Assembly (NCBI RefSeq): GCF_900155535.1 | Contig: NZ_LT706965.1 | Coordinates: 571,393 to 635,392 of the forward strand | Direction: 5' to 3' | Source: Corynebacterium urinipleomorphum | GTDB lineage: Bacteria > Actinomycetota > Actinomycetes > Mycobacteriales > Mycobacteriaceae | DNA length: 64,000 bases | In this document: positions 10,360-20,255 of the stretch, piece by piece | How positions within the stretch are numbered: position 1 is the first letter of the stretch | Layout: each line of letters begins with the position of its first letter | Notes under the pieces: generated by a model | Told to the model about the DNA's origin: nothing | Database searches by the model: none | What the model saw: the letters and a program-made list of their open reading frames with translations, nothing else | Translations under genes and position numbers: made by a program

Positions 10360-10395
10360 GCGCTACGCCCTCCTTAAACACTCGCCTCTCCTCTG

Positions 10396-11028
10396 CTACT
10401 GCTTACCCAACCGGTTCAGGGCACTGCGGAGCAACGCCGAGGACTCCGCAGCCGCAGAAAAATCGGTTTCCGGGGATTCAGCAATCACAGCATCGACAGC
10501 TGCGCGTGCGCCCTTTTCCGGGAAGCCGAGACCGACGAGGGCCTCGACCACCTGTTCGGTGGCCAAAGATGCGCCCTGAGCAGAAGACAGAGAGGCAGAC
10601 GCGGCTGCACCAGGCTGCGAGCCGTACACTCCCGCTAGCTTGTCCTTGAGCTCCAGCACCAAACGGTCCGCCATCTTTTTGCCCACACCTGGGATTGACT
10701 GGATCGCCTTCGAATCCCCCGCCGTGATATGCCCGGCAAGCTCTGCCGGCTCGAACACCGACAAGGATGCCAGCGCCAACTTAGGCCCGAGCCCCGTGAC
10801 AGTGGTGAGACGGTGGAACATCTCGCGCGCATCATCGTCGGTGAACCCGTACAGCGTCATGGCATCTTCTTTGACTACCAAACTGGTGAGTACACGCGCG
10901 TTCTCACCCCGCGTCAACCGGCCCAACGTCGGCGGCGTGGCCAAGAAGCGGTAGCCGACGCCGCCGCATTCAATGACACCGTGGTCCAACCCGATGGAAA
11001 TTACCTGACCGTTCAGCGAATCGATCAC
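10396..11028 (-). CDS. ruvA: Holliday junction-binding protein RuvA
   Basis: The 210-residue protein has an N-terminal OB-fold ([13 protein letters not shown]), a helix-hairpin-helix region ([24 protein letters not shown]) and a C-terminal domain that binds RuvB. It forms the tetramer that holds the four-way junction. Its start overlaps the ruvC stop by 4 bp, indicating translational coupling. No SOS box was seen in front of the ruv genes. Confidence 0.98.
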   Translation of the reverse strand: MIDSLNGQVISIGLDHGVIECGGVGYRFLATPPTLGRLTRGENARVLTSLVVKEDAMTLYGFTDDDAREMFHRLTTVTGLGPKLALASLSVFEPAELAGHITAGDSKAIQSIPGVGKKMADRLVLELKDKLAGVYGSQPGAAASASLSSAQGASLATEQVVEALVGLGFPEKGARAAVDAVIAESPETDFSAAAESSALLRSALNRLGKQ

Positions 11029-11573
11029 AGTCCTTGACTCCTTTTTCCAGTTAACGCCGCGGCCGCCTGGGTACGGGCGAGCAAAGGCGCACGCCAGCAG
11101 TGGCAGACCGCGATGGCTAACGCATCAGCAGCATCCGCCGGTTTCGGCGGTGCACTCAAACCGAGGATGCGAGTGATCATCGCCGTCATCTGCTTTTTAT
11201 CCGCCCTCCCGTTACCCGAGATGGCTTTCTTCACCTCGGACGGGGTGTACATATACACAGGGATGCCGCGCTGCGCAGCAGCGAGCACCATCACACCCAC
11301 GGCATGGGCAGTGTGCATAACAGTGGACACATTGCTGCGCTCGAAAATGCGCTCCATTGCCACAACGTCCGGCGCATAGTCGTCAAGCCACTCGTTGACG
11401 GCGTTGGACAACCGCAGCAGGCGTTCCGGCAATTCCGCGCTGGACGGGGTACGCACTACGCCGACTGCAACAGGAATGACCTGTCGCCCCTTACCGGTTT
11501 GCAGCACAGACAAACCGCACCGGGTGAGCCCCGGGTCGATCCCCATTACGCGCAAGCCCTCCGTCGTAGTCAC
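11025..11573 (-). CDS. ruvC: Crossover junction endodeoxyribonuclease RuvC
   Basis: The 182-residue nuclease resolves Holliday junctions. The acidic residues of the RNase H-like site are visible: D in [13 protein letters not shown] in [11 protein letters not shown], and the aspartates in [17 protein letters not shown] start, placing the first catalytic Asp about 12 residues in as usual. It is the first gene of ruvCAB and lies 105 bp after yebC; the gap contains only a weak inverted repeat. Confidence 0.97.
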   Translation of the reverse strand: MTTTEGLRVMGIDPGLTRCGLSVLQTGKGRQVIPVAVGVVRTPSSAELPERLLRLSNAVNEWLDDYAPDVVAMERIFERSNVSTVMHTAHAVGVMVLAAAQRGIPVYMYTPSEVKKAISGNGRADKKQMTAMITRILGLSAPPKPADAADALAIAVCHCWRAPLLARTQAAAALTGKRSQGL

Positions 11574-11678
11574 ACACTTGTTCTACCACAGAGTCTGGAC
11601 ACCGACCGGCAGCGACGCTGAAAAGCGGAAACGGACCCAGCCGAAGCCGAGTCCGTCGAGCCGCAGCCGTAACCGGGA

Positions 11679-12434
11679 TTACTCGCTAGCGAGAGCTTGC
11701 GCGACCTCGTCCGACACCGTCATGTTGGTGTAGACGTTCTGGACGTCGTCGGCGTCCTCCAATGCGTCGATAAGCTTCGCCAGCTTCTTCGCGCCGTCGA
11801 GGTCCAAGTCGACCTCGACCGAGGCGCGGAAATCCTGCTCGGTGTCCTCGACCTCGATTTCAGCCTCGCGGAGTGCGTCGCGCACTGCGTAGAGGTCGGT
11901 CGCCTCCGACACGACCTCGAAGTGCTCGCCCAGGTCGTTGACCTCCTCGGCGCCGGCCTCGAGCACGGCCATGAGTAGATCATCCTCGGTCAGCTCACCC
12001 TTGGCCACGGTGTTCACGCCCTTGCGGCTGAACATGTAGGCGACGGAACCCGACTCACCCAAGTTGCCGCCGTTCTTGGTCATAGCCGTGCGGACTTCTG
12101 TCGCCGCACGGTTGCGGTTGTCGGTCAGGCACTGAATCAGCATGGCCACACCGTTCGGGCCGTACCCCTCGTAAGTGACATCTTCCCAGTTGGATCCGCC
12201 GGCTTCCTCGCCCGAACCGCGCTTACGGGCGCGCTCGATGTTGTCCTTCGGAACAGAGGCCTTCATGGCCTTCTTCATCATGTCGTCGAGCGTCGGGTTG
12301 CCTGCCGGATCTCCGCCGCCGGTGCGAGCCGCGACCTCGATGTCCTTGATCATTTTCGCCCACAACTTGGAGCGCTTCGCATCGTTAGCGGCTTTCTTGT
12401 GCTTAGTTGTAGCCCATTTTGAGTGGCCTGACAT
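11679..12434 (-). CDS. yebC: YebC/PmpR family transcription or translation factor
   Basis: The 251-residue protein begins [15 protein letters not shown], the family hallmark, so I set the start at the ATG at 12434 although the frame stays open further upstream. The conserved [13 protein letters not shown] and [19 protein letters not shown] segments are present. Members bind nucleic acid; some regulate transcription and others have been linked to relief of ribosome stalling. It sits before ruvCAB, its usual place in bacteria. Confidence 0.95.
   Translation of the reverse strand: MSGHSKWATTKHKKAANDAKRSKLWAKMIKDIEVAARTGGGDPAGNPTLDDMMKKAMKASVPKDNIERARKRGSGEEAGGSNWEDVTYEGYGPNGVAMLIQCLTDNRNRAATEVRTAMTKNGGNLGESGSVAYMFSRKGVNTVAKGELTEDDLLMAVLEAGAEEVNDLGEHFEVVSEATDLYAVRDALREAEIEVEDTEQDFRASVEVDLDLDGAKKLAKLIDALEDADDVQNVYTNMTVSDEVAQALASE
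11765..11775 (+). repeat. Dispersed 12-mer CGTCGATAAGCG, copy 2 (11 of 12)
   Basis: Matches CGTCGATAAGC; the last base is T instead of G. It encodes Leu-Ile-Asp (CTT ATC GAC) on the yebC strand. Confidence 0.8.
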
Positions 12435-12524
12435 GCGCCATCTCCCCTTTCTCCGGCTGAAGTGTCGGCTGTTCAGTATACGCCCGCACTTGACGCAGGC
12501 ATTCACGTGGACTCTGCGGGCCGA

Positions 12525-13373
12525 CTAAGAAAACGCGATTCCGCCTTCCTTCAGAGTGCGGGTGAGCCCCTCTTGAACCGTCATGGCAACGAGGTTGCCC
12601 TTGCGGTCGAAAATTCGGCCCTGAGTCAATGCGCGCGCACCGTGGGCGGACGGCGACACTTGGTCATAAAGCATCCAGTCGTCTGCGCGGAAGGGGCGCA
12701 TGAACCACATCGCGTGATCGAGCGACGCCATTTGCACCTTGTGTCCGCGGTGAGGGACCAGCGCGGAGTGGAGCAAAGTCAGGTCGGACATGTAGGCGAG
12801 AGTGCAAATGTGGAAGGTCTGGTCGTCTGGGAGCTGGCGCTTGGACTTGAACCAGACGACCTGCTGGCTCGGTGTGTACGGGTTGTGCTCGAATTCGTCG
12901 TCTGGCACAACACGGACATCCCAGTCCTTCGCCCACATGGAGAAGAATTTCAGCGGACCGTCGGTTTCCTCGAGTGGAACGACATTCTCGGGGTCAGGTA
13001 CTGCGCGCATCTTGTCGGAATGCTCAATACCTTCATCATCCGTGATGTGGAAACTAGCCTCGAGCGAAAAGATGGTCTCGCCTCCCTGCACTGCGTCGAC
13101 GATTCGGGTGGAGAAGCTGTGTCCGTCGCGCACGCGGTTGACGACGAAGACGATGTCTCGGTCAGCTCGCCCCGGTCGAATGAAATAGCTGTGCAGAGAG
13201 TGGACGAGTTTCCCCTCACTCACCGTCTTCGTTGCCGCCGAGAGAGCCTGCGCAGCCACCTGGCCACCGTAGGTACGCTGCAGGCCCGAGTAAATGCCGG
13301 TGCCGCGGAAGACGTTGTCGTCCAGCTGCTCCAGGTTGAGAATGCCGTCGATGCTGGGGATGTCGAATTGCAT
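12525..13373 (-). CDS. tesB: Acyl-CoA thioesterase II
   Basis: The 282-residue protein is a double hot-dog thioesterase that hydrolyses acyl-CoA to fatty acid and CoA. The catalytic elements of TesB are recognisable: Asp in SLDHAMWF, the SPSAHGARALTQG segment and the Gln in TVQEGLTR. The N-terminal FRGTGIYSGLQRTYGGQVAAQAL is typical. It lies 90 bp before yebC on the same strand. Its natural substrate cannot be read from sequence. Confidence 0.94.
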   Translation of the reverse strand: MQFDIPSIDGILNLEQLDDNVFRGTGIYSGLQRTYGGQVAAQALSAATKTVSEGKLVHSLHSYFIRPGRADRDIVFVVNRVRDGHSFSTRIVDAVQGGETIFSLEASFHITDDEGIEHSDKMRAVPDPENVVPLEETDGPLKFFSMWAKDWDVRVVPDDEFEHNPYTPSQQVVWFKSKRQLPDDQTFHICTLAYMSDLTLLHSALVPHRGHKVQMASLDHAMWFMRPFRADDWMLYDQVSPSAHGARALTQGRIFDRKGNLVAMTVQEGLTRTLKEGGIAFS

Positions 13374-13447
13374 GTGAGACAGCTTAAACCCTTGCCCCGC
13401 CCCGTTTTCCTGCTCCGTGAAAAATCAACCGGGTGCTAGGCAGTCAG

Positions 13448-13822
13448 TCACTCCTTGGTTGAGCGGGCGCTGCCGTAGAACTCTGGCATCGGCGCCGTAC
13501 CTGCGAGGCGCAAGGCCCGCACTCCCGGTTTGAGTCTCACAGCTCGGGTCGCCGCGACTGCGTCGTTGTACAGTCGCAGCGACAGATCGACCCGTTGGCG
13601 AGCTGTGTCGAGCGCGCGTCGCGCGGCGCCGTCGTCAAGCGTGTTCGCGGCAATATCCGCCACTGCGTCCCGGTGCTCCACAGCAGCGTCATACGACGCA
13701 CGTGCCCGGTCAAGGCGGATATGCAACCGGTCAAGTCGCCGGGCCGTCAACACTGCCCACACAACCGCTAAACACACAACTGCAGCCACGACGACGAGCG
13801 TGAGTGCCACGAGAGAGCTCAT
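13448..13822 (-). CDS. Conserved membrane-anchored protein of unknown function downstream of pimA
   Basis: The 124-residue protein has one N-terminal transmembrane helix (SLVALTLVVVAAVVCLAVVWAVL). A predicted helical, Arg/Ala-rich cytoplasmic region follows (about residues 27-95, likely coiled coil), then a short Pro-containing tail. Its ATG overlaps the pimA stop by 4 bp, so it is translationally coupled to the PIM pathway genes. I recognise no enzyme motif; a scaffolding or accessory role near the membrane is an inference from context. Confidence 0.8.
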   Translation of the reverse strand: MSSLVALTLVVVAAVVCLAVVWAVLTARRLDRLHIRLDRARASYDAAVEHRDAVADIAANTLDDGAARRALDTARQRVDLSLRLYNDAVAATRAVRLKPGVRALRLAGTAPMPEFYGSARSTKE

Positions 13823-14967
13823 CGCGCTTTCCCTCTCCCCCCTGCGGCAGCTTCATAGACCGCCTCCACCTGGTCGGCGACGATCTCCCAGTCGTAGCGC
13901 TGAGCACGTTTCATCCCTGCAACGGCATAGCTCTCACGCTCGCGGGGGTTCCGGATGAGGCGCTGCAGAGTCGCTGCGAGTGCATTCGCATCCCCCATCG
14001 GGAACAACGCTCCTGCGGGGGCTTCCGTATCCGCGCCACACACGTCGGCGAATGCTTCAATATCGCTTGCAACCACAGCGCACCCCGCGGCCATCGCCTC
14101 CACAAGGACAATGCCGAATGATTCCCCGCCGGTATTCGGTGCGACGTATATGTCCGCCGATGCGAGCAATCGGGCTTTCTCCGCCTCACTCACCCGCCCC
14201 ACGAATTCCACGTTCGCGGGCGCCGACGCTGATGCCGCCCGAGCGGCTCCTCCGCCAGCAACGGTCACACGGGGTGTCTCGTCCATGATGGCCAGCGATT
14301 CCAGGAGCACCGTGAGGCCTTTTCTCGGTTCGTCGTAGCGGCCAAGGAACACGATGTGAACTGGGCCTCCGCCATCGCAGTCCCCCGAAGGTTCTTTACT
14401 GTCCACTGCTTGCTGCGCCGCCCGGAAGCGTTGAGTTTCCACCCCGTTGGGGATCAGCAGCGGGTCGCCACCGAGCTGCTCCACTTGCCAGCGGCGCGAC
14501 ATCTCGCTCACTGAAATTCCCGCCTGAATCTTCTCCAATGCCGGTCGCAGCACCGGACGGACAGCGCGGAGCGCCCGAGACGAGGCCGCCGACGCGTGGT
14601 AGGTGGCCACCACTGGTGCTTTTGCCAAAAGCAGTGCTGCGAGTGAGTAGCTCGGGGCATTCGGCTCATGGATGTGCACGACGTCGAAGTCGCCCTCACT
14701 CAGGAACCGGCGCACAGTCATGAACGTCCCCGGGCCAAAGGAGATCCTGGCGACAGACCCGTTATACGGAACGGGAAGTGCCCTGCCCCCGAGAGTGACA
14801 TAATTAGGCAACCGGTCGCGCGCTTGTCCCGAGCCAGGTCGAGTCCCGGGCCCGACGACACGCACGTCGTGGCCGCGGCCAATCAAAATTCGTGCCAGAT
14901 CAAGGATGTGCGCTTGAACGCCTCCCGGGTGGTCGAAGGAGTACGGGCACACCATGCCAATCCGCAC
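13819..14967 (-). CDS. pimA: Phosphatidyl-myo-inositol mannosyltransferase
   Basis: The 382-residue GT4 glycosyltransferase transfers the first mannose from GDP-mannose to phosphatidylinositol on the inner leaflet. The N-terminal MVCPYSFDHPGGVQAH is the PimA signature, and the EX7E-like segment (GESFGIVLVEAMAAG) marks the nucleotide-sugar site. GTG start. It starts 6 bp after the acyltransferase gene, in the conserved order pgsA-patA-pimA that makes PIMs, the anchors of lipomannan and lipoarabinomannan. Confidence 0.96.
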   Translation of the reverse strand: MRIGMVCPYSFDHPGGVQAHILDLARILIGRGHDVRVVGPGTRPGSGQARDRLPNYVTLGGRALPVPYNGSVARISFGPGTFMTVRRFLSEGDFDVVHIHEPNAPSYSLAALLLAKAPVVATYHASAASSRALRAVRPVLRPALEKIQAGISVSEMSRRWQVEQLGGDPLLIPNGVETQRFRAAQQAVDSKEPSGDCDGGGPVHIVFLGRYDEPRKGLTVLLESLAIMDETPRVTVAGGGAARAASASAPANVEFVGRVSEAEKARLLASADIYVAPNTGGESFGIVLVEAMAAGCAVVASDIEAFADVCGADTEAPAGALFPMGDANALAATLQRLIRNPRERESYAVAGMKRAQRYDWEIVADQVEAVYEAAAGGRGKAR

Positions 14968-14973
14968 AACAAG

Positions 14974-15861
14974 TCACCGCTTCCGTGCGGCGCGGTCGGC
15001 GGGCCACATCGGCTGCAAAGCGTGCCAGTCGGCCGGGTGCGCGGCGATATTCGAGGCGAACTGGTCGGCGATGCGCTGGGTGGTCTCGGGCACATCGGTC
15101 ACCTTAATCAGAGGCGACACCGAGTGCCCCCAATCCGGGTCCGCGGACGTGCCTGCGAACCAGGAATGCGCCACGTGGAGGCCGGCCCCAGTGTCCAGAG
15201 CCAGCTTTGCAGGCCCCGCTGGCAACGTTGTCTCCTCGCCGAAGAAGGTCACCGGCACGCCCCGCGGTGTCATGTCCCGTTCCCCCATCAGGCACACGAT
15301 TCCGCCGGCGGCGAGCACTTCCCGCAGCCGATCGTACGGGGGGTTCTCCGAGCCGGTGGCAGCGAGGACCTCGAAGCCGAGGCTCTCGCGGTAAGCCACG
15401 AAAGCGTCGTAAAGCGCCTCGGGGCGCAGTCGTTCCGCGACCGTGGCGAAACCTCTGTACCGGGAGACGAGCCACATACCCGCCATGTCCCAGTTACCCG
15501 AATGCGGCAGGGTGAGGATCAGCCCGTTGCCGCGGGACAATGTGTCATCGAGGTGTTCCCGTCCGCGCACTCCGGCATCGAGCCGTGCGAGCAGCGCCGG
15601 GTCGCCCGCGATTTCGGGGAGGCGGAAGGCCTCATTCCAGTACCGCGCGTACGAGCGCATCGAGTCGCGCACGAGTGCCCGGGTGACGTTTTCCGCGCCG
15701 ACGACGCGAGTAAGGTTGCGGCGCAGCATGTCCGCGCCGCGTCCGTTGTCCGAGGCGAAGTCCGCGCCCGCATTGAACAGCGCCGCAACCATGCGCGGCG
15801 GCACATGTCTGACGGCTTTCCAGCCCGCAATGTATCCGGCCGCGGCGAGACGCTCGGTCAC
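14974..15861 (-). CDS. Phosphatidylinositol mannoside acyltransferase
   Basis: The LpxL/HtrB-family enzyme acylates the mannose of PIM1/PIM2. The HX4D catalytic motif is present (PHSGNWDMAG), followed by GERDMTPRGVPVTFFG. I chose the GTG at 15861 (product about 295 residues beginning TERLAAAGYIAGWKAVR). That is where family similarity begins, and a GGGAGGGAG purine run lies upstream. The frame is open to 16017, but the extra 52 codons overlap pgsA and look non-coding. Equivalent to mycobacterial PatA by position and motif. Confidence 0.92.
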   Translation of the reverse strand: MTERLAAAGYIAGWKAVRHVPPRMVAALFNAGADFASDNGRGADMLRRNLTRVVGAENVTRALVRDSMRSYARYWNEAFRLPEIAGDPALLARLDAGVRGREHLDDTLSRGNGLILTLPHSGNWDMAGMWLVSRYRGFATVAERLRPEALYDAFVAYRESLGFEVLAATGSENPPYDRLREVLAAGGIVCLMGERDMTPRGVPVTFFGEETTLPAGPAKLALDTGAGLHVAHSWFAGTSADPDWGHSVSPLIKVTDVPETTQRIADQFASNIAAHPADWHALQPMWPADRAARKR

Positions 15862-15890
15862 GGAAACGCCACTGGAACTCCCTCCCGCCA

Positions 15891-16547
15891 CTACCGCGCG
15901 GCTCCTGGTTCCGGGGCACCTGCAGGCGGGGCAATGCGCTGGCTCGCTTCCGGGTCGCGCGAGGCTTTGATGAGGCGCTGCACGACGGTGACCACCGACC
16001 CAGCGGCCAAGATCCACAGCGCGATCTCCAGTGCCAAGTGGACGCCGATTCCTTCGAGGAACAAGCCCCCGACCGCCAAGATGAGACGCTCCGGCCGCTC
16101 GATCAAGCCGCCGTTGACTTTCAGGCCGCCTGCTTCGGCGCGCGCTTTGATGTAGCTGATGGTCTGCGACAATGTCAGCACAACGAGCGCAACGGCGACC
16201 GTCGCCCGGTCTGCGTGGTCAACGTACACGAGCCAGAAGACGATGGCGCCGAACAAGGCGCCGTCGGAAAGCCTGTCACACGAAGCGTCGAGAGTAGCTC
16301 CGAAAGCCGTTCCGCCCCCGCGCAGCCGTGCCATTGTGCCGTCGAGCATGTCGAAGGCGGCGAAGAACGCGGTCAATACCGCAGCCCACACCAGATGTCC
16401 TCCGGGGATGAGCACAACAGCGGCCGCGATCGTGGCTAGGGTGCCCAGGACCGTCACGGCATTCGGAGTGAAACCAAAGCGCAAAAACAGCTTTGCGACG
16501 GGCTCCGCCACCGTCGCCGCCGGTTTCCTCCCGTGCAAACTGAGCAT
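15891..16547 (-). CDS. pgsA: CDP-alcohol phosphatidyltransferase (phosphatidylinositol phosphate synthase type)
   Basis: A membrane protein of 218 residues with the CDP-OH-P signature DX2DGX2AR...GX3DX3D (FDMLDGTMARLRGGG then GATLDASCD). In actinobacteria this locus encodes the enzyme joining CDP-diacylglycerol and inositol phosphate, the first step of PI and PIM synthesis. I set the start at the ATG at 16547, which overlaps the stop of the HIT gene by one base (TGATG). An upstream in-frame start at 16601 would lie entirely inside the HIT gene. Confidence 0.94.
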   Translation of the reverse strand: MLSLHGRKPAATVAEPVAKLFLRFGFTPNAVTVLGTLATIAAAVVLIPGGHLVWAAVLTAFFAAFDMLDGTMARLRGGGTAFGATLDASCDRLSDGALFGAIVFWLVYVDHADRATVAVALVVLTLSQTISYIKARAEAGGLKVNGGLIERPERLILAVGGLFLEGIGVHLALEIALWILAAGSVVTVVQRLIKASRDPEASQRIAPPAGAPEPGAAR

Positions 16548-17188
16548 CAGGCCCGGTCCTTCCCGGCGCTTTCGGCGTCTTCCCGGACAATGTCCTGCCA
16601 TCCCTCGGCAAGCAGAGCGCGCGTCTCACGCAACAACTGCGGCAACACCTTGGTTCCCCCGATCACCGTCATGAAATTCGAATCCCCCGCCCACCGCGGC
16701 ACAACGTGGAGGTGCAGGTGGTCGCCGACGGATCCGCCGGATGCTTTACCCAGATTGAGACCCACGTTGACTGCCTCAGGCTGCGACACGCGCTTGAGGG
16801 TGCGCACGGCGAGCTTGGCAAAGTCCATGAGCTCCGCTGTTTCCTCGTCGGTGAGGTTCTCCAGCTCCGCGACCTTGCGGTACGGCACCACCATGAGGTG
16901 CCCCGCGTTGTAGGGGTACAGGTTGAGCAGCGCATAGACGGTCTCTCCGCGAGCGATGATCAGCGCGTCCTCGTCGGACTGCGCCGGCGCCGCCAGAAAT
17001 GGATCGGCCTTCCGGTCCTTCTCCCCCGGTATGGAGGAGATGTAGGCCGAGCGGAACGGCGCCCACAACCGCACGAGGCGGTCGCGCTCGCCCACGCCGG
17101 AATCTACGTACTCCGCCGGGGCAGGTGCTTCGCCCGCAGCGGTAGTGCCGCCGGAGCGGTTCGGGGTCTTATCCGCGGCGTGCCTCAA
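16547..17188 (-). CDS. HIT-family nucleotide hydrolase or phosphorylase
   Basis: The 213-residue protein carries the histidine triad [10 protein letters not shown], so it acts on a nucleotide-phosphate bond. Homologues at this locus in mycobacteria are Ap4A phosphorylases, but the substrate here is inferred. The frame begins at a TTG inside the thrS stop region (20-bp overlap). Conserved sequence starts only near [25 protein letters not shown], so the true start may be a few codons later. It is coupled to thrS upstream and pgsA downstream. Confidence 0.9.
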   Translation of the reverse strand: MRHAADKTPNRSGGTTAAGEAPAPAEYVDSGVGERDRLVRLWAPFRSAYISSIPGEKDRKADPFLAAPAQSDEDALIIARGETVYALLNLYPYNAGHLMVVPYRKVAELENLTDEETAELMDFAKLAVRTLKRVSQPEAVNVGLNLGKASGGSVGDHLHLHVVPRWAGDSNFMTVIGGTKVLPQLLRETRALLAEGWQDIVREDAESAGKDRA

Positions 17189-19235
17189 AGGACACCTCGT
17201 TCGGTTGTTCGTTGAGCTGGTCGCCTACCCACGCGGTGATCAGGTCCACCGCTTCGTCGACAGGCACGCCGTTGACCTGGCTACCGTCGAGGAAGCGGAA
17301 GCTCACGGCGTTCGCCTCCACGTCGCGGGCGCCAGCGAGCAGCATGAACGGAACCTTGCCCGTGGTGTGGGTGCGGATCTTCTTCTGCATGCGGTCGTCC
17401 GAGTGGTCCACCTCCGCGCGGATTCCGCGGGAACGCAGCGTGTCCACCAATGCGTCGAGGTGCGGTGCGAAATCGTCCGCAACGGGAATGCCCACCACCT
17501 GGTGCGGTGCCAGCCACGCCGGGAACGCGCCGGCGTAGTGCTCGAGCAGCACGCCGAAGAAGCGCTCGATGGACCCGAACAGCGCGCGGTGAATCATGAC
17601 CGGGCGCTTCTTCGTGCCGTCGGACGCGGTGTACTCGAGGTCGAAGCGCTCCGGCAGGTTGAAGTCCAGCTGCACAGTGGACATCTGCCAGGTGCGGCCG
17701 ATGGCGTCGCGTGCCTGGACGGAGATCTTCGGGCCGTAGAACGCGGCACCCGCCGGGTCTGGGACCAGCTCCAATCCGGACTTCTCAGCCACGGACTGGA
17801 GGATGTTCGTGGAGCGCTCCCAGATCTCGTCGTCGCCGATGTACTTCTCCGGGTCCTTGGTGGACAGCTCGAGGTAGAAGTCGTCGAGGCCGTAGTCCTT
17901 CAGCAGGGAGATGATGAATTCGAGGACGTCGGTGAGCTCCTGCTCCAGCTGTTCCTCGGTGCAGTAGATGTGTGCGTCGTCCTGTGTGAAGCCGCGTGCG
18001 CGGGTCAGACCGTGGACCACGCCGGACTTCTCGTAGCGGTAAACGGTGCCGAACTCGAACAGACGCAGCGGCAGCTCGCGGTAGGAACGCCCGCGGGAAT
18101 CGAAGATGAGGTTGTGCATCGGGCAGTTCATCGGCTTGACGTAGTAGTCCTGAGCCTGCTTGGTCACCTCACCGGCATCGTTGGTCTCGCCGTCGAGCTG
18201 CATCGGCGGGAACATGCCGTCGGCGTACCAGTCCAGGTGGCCTGACTGCTGGAACAGGTCACCCTTGGTCACGTGCGGGGTGTTCACAAAGGAGTAACCG
18301 GCTTGGATGTGGCGCTTGCGGGAGTGGTTTTCCATCTCCATACGCACAATGCCGCCGTCCGGGTGGAAGACCGGCAGACCGGAGCCGACCTCATCCGGGA
18401 AGGAGAAGAGGTCCATTTCGGAGCCGAGGCGGCGGTGGTCGCGCTTCTCGGCCTCCTCGATCATGTGCTGGTACTCCTCCAGCTTCTCCTTGGACTCCCA
18501 CGCAGTTCCGTAGATGCGCTGGAGGCCGGCGTTGGACTGGTCGCCGCGCCAGTACGCCGCGGACGAACGGGTCAGCGCGAAGGCCGGGATGTACTTGGTG
18601 GTGGGCACGTGCGGGCCGCGGCACAGGTCGTGCCAGACAACTTCGTCGGTGCGGGGGTTGACGTTGTCGTAGTGCGTCAGGTCGCCGGCACCGACCTCGG
18701 TGGCCTCGTCGGAGTTCGGGTCGACAGAACCCTTGTCCTGGATGAGCTCGAGCTTGTACGGCTCGTTCTTCAGGTCCTCTGCCGCCTCCTCAGGCGATGC
18801 GTACACGCCGCGGACGAATTTCTGGCCCTGTTTGATGATCTTTTTCATCCGCTTTTCCAGCGTCTTCAGATCTTCGGGTGTGAACGGCTCTGCAACATCG
18901 AAGTCGTAGTAGAAGCCGTCGTTGATCGCGGGACCGATACCCAGCTTGGCGTCGGGGAACTCCTCCTGCACCGCCTGCGCGAGAACGTGGGCGCAAGAGT
19001 GGCGGATGACGCTGCGGCCCAGTTCCGTGTTGGCAGCGACCGGCATGAACGTCCCGGTCTCTTCCGGCACGTGGGAGAGATCCTTCAGGTTTCCTTCGGC
19101 ATCCTGCACGCAGACAATGGCGTCCTCGCCCTTGTTGGGCAGCGCGAGCTCACGCATCGCCGCGCCGACAGGTGTGCCGGCGGGGACCTCGAAGGGCTCG
19201 TGGTTCAGTGCAGTTGGGGCAATCCCGCTGGACAT
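17169..19235 (-). CDS. thrS: Threonyl-tRNA synthetase
   Basis: The 688-residue class II synthetase has an N-terminal TGS domain ([16 protein letters not shown]), the editing domain with [13 protein letters not shown], the catalytic core with [25 protein letters not shown], motif 3 ([13 protein letters not shown]) and a C-terminal anticodon-binding domain. It charges tRNA-Thr. Length is normal. It heads the leftward run that continues into the PIM genes. I saw no T-box in the 160-bp leader. Confidence 0.98.
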   Translation of the reverse strand: MSSGIAPTALNHEPFEVPAGTPVGAAMRELALPNKGEDAIVCVQDAEGNLKDLSHVPEETGTFMPVAANTELGRSVIRHSCAHVLAQAVQEEFPDAKLGIGPAINDGFYYDFDVAEPFTPEDLKTLEKRMKKIIKQGQKFVRGVYASPEEAAEDLKNEPYKLELIQDKGSVDPNSDEATEVGAGDLTHYDNVNPRTDEVVWHDLCRGPHVPTTKYIPAFALTRSSAAYWRGDQSNAGLQRIYGTAWESKEKLEEYQHMIEEAEKRDHRRLGSEMDLFSFPDEVGSGLPVFHPDGGIVRMEMENHSRKRHIQAGYSFVNTPHVTKGDLFQQSGHLDWYADGMFPPMQLDGETNDAGEVTKQAQDYYVKPMNCPMHNLIFDSRGRSYRELPLRLFEFGTVYRYEKSGVVHGLTRARGFTQDDAHIYCTEEQLEQELTDVLEFIISLLKDYGLDDFYLELSTKDPEKYIGDDEIWERSTNILQSVAEKSGLELVPDPAGAAFYGPKISVQARDAIGRTWQMSTVQLDFNLPERFDLEYTASDGTKKRPVMIHRALFGSIERFFGVLLEHYAGAFPAWLAPHQVVGIPVADDFAPHLDALVDTLRSRGIRAEVDHSDDRMQKKIRTHTTGKVPFMLLAGARDVEANAVSFRFLDGSQVNGVPVDEAVDLITAWVGDQLNEQPNEVSFEARRG

Positions 19236-19397
19236 ATGTTCTTCAGCGCTCCTTTGCGCTCGTGCGGGACGGCATACCTGGCCGCGCCCGCGGTGTGTTC
19301 ACGTCAAACCCGCGCAGGCCGCTGAGCAACCAGCCGCCGCGTGGGCACTGGGGGCGATCTTACCCCTGCGGGGCACAGCCGTTATTCCGGGCGCTGC

Positions 19398-20054
19398 CTA
19401 CGCGCGGCCGTCACCGTCTTCGCCGTCGAGCCCGTCCATATCGCGCAGGCGCTGCCCTGCGTCCCCGTTACGCTGGCGCCGGCTCAGCGCCGCGATCACC
19501 ACGCCACTAAAGAACAGCGCACCGAGCAGCAGCCACAGCCAGGTGTAGCCCGAGCCCGTCTCGTCCGCTTCATCGCTTATCGACGTCGCCTCGTCCCCTT
19601 CCCCCTTTCCACTCCCCGCGGACTCGCCGCCCGGCGCGGTGGTCTCCCCCGTTGCTTGTGCTGAGGCGAAGGTGAAACTGGTGGTGCCTTTCGTGGCGTG
19701 TCCGTCGGAGGAGGTGATCTGGTAACCGATGCGGTACTCCCCCGGCTGCGTATCGATGCCGGAGGGAACCGCAATGCTGATTTCCCGGTCGTTCACTTCT
19801 GGCTCTCCACTGAACAGGACTTCGCCGTCGGCGACGCGGGACAGCGCCACGGTGTTGAAGTCCTCTTTCGGCTGCCCGGAGAATTCCAGGACGAGCTCCG
19901 AGGGGAATTCATCGACTGTTTCATCGATGCCGGGCTGAGCGGAAATCACCGAGTCATGCGCGGACGCCAGCGGCGCGGTGCCGAGCGCGAGCGCTGCGGC
20001 GGCAGCTCCTGCGAACACTGCTCGTGCGGTTCTGGGGATCCTGGTGCGTGCCAT
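19398..20054 (-). CDS. CopC-domain exported copper-binding protein
   Basis: The 218-residue protein has a signal peptide ending in ASA, so the mature chain starts with His-Asp, the usual CopC copper ligands. The CopC fold follows (FPSELVLEFSGQP ... SSDGHATKGTTSFTF, with the second His site). A Gly/Glu/Thr-rich linker leads to a C-terminal transmembrane helix (WLWLLLGALFFSGVVIAAL) and a short charged tail. It would sit on the outer face of the membrane and handle copper. No copD or copper ATPase gene is adjacent. Confidence 0.88.
   Translation of the reverse strand: MARTRIPRTARAVFAGAAAAALALGTAPLASAHDSVISAQPGIDETVDEFPSELVLEFSGQPKEDFNTVALSRVADGEVLFSGEPEVNDREISIAVPSGIDTQPGEYRIGYQITSSDGHATKGTTSFTFASAQATGETTAPGGESAGSGKGEGDEATSISDEADETGSGYTWLWLLLGALFFSGVVIAALSRRQRNGDAGQRLRDMDGLDGEDGDGRA
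19574..19585 (-). repeat. Dispersed 12-mer CGTCGATAAGCG, copy 3
   Basis: Exact copy on the minus strand inside copC, read there as Ser-Ile-Ser with the rare Ile codon ATA, in the low-complexity linker. Confidence 0.9.
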
Positions 20055-20255
20055 GTGCGGTGTGCTCCTTGCTCGACTTTGGTGTCATCTACTAGTACCC
20101 AAGCTAGCCGTGAAAGTTCCCGCCTACCTGCCCGTCGTCTGCCGCTCGTCTCGTTGCCCGGCACCCGGCCCAGCTCGCGCCCCGCAAATCCTGCTGTCGT
20201 GCCCGGTCATTGCCTAGCCGTGACAAAGCACAGGTGGAGGGGTAGGTTGTCCGGC

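Noticed and set aside
11631..11656. Inverted repeat ACGGAC/GTCCGT between ruvC and yebC
   Set aside because: Short stem and no T-run; too weak to call a terminator.
19236..19397. Possible T-box or leader attenuator before thrS
   Set aside because: No T-box sequence, specifier loop or terminator/antiterminator pair was recognisable in the 160 bp.
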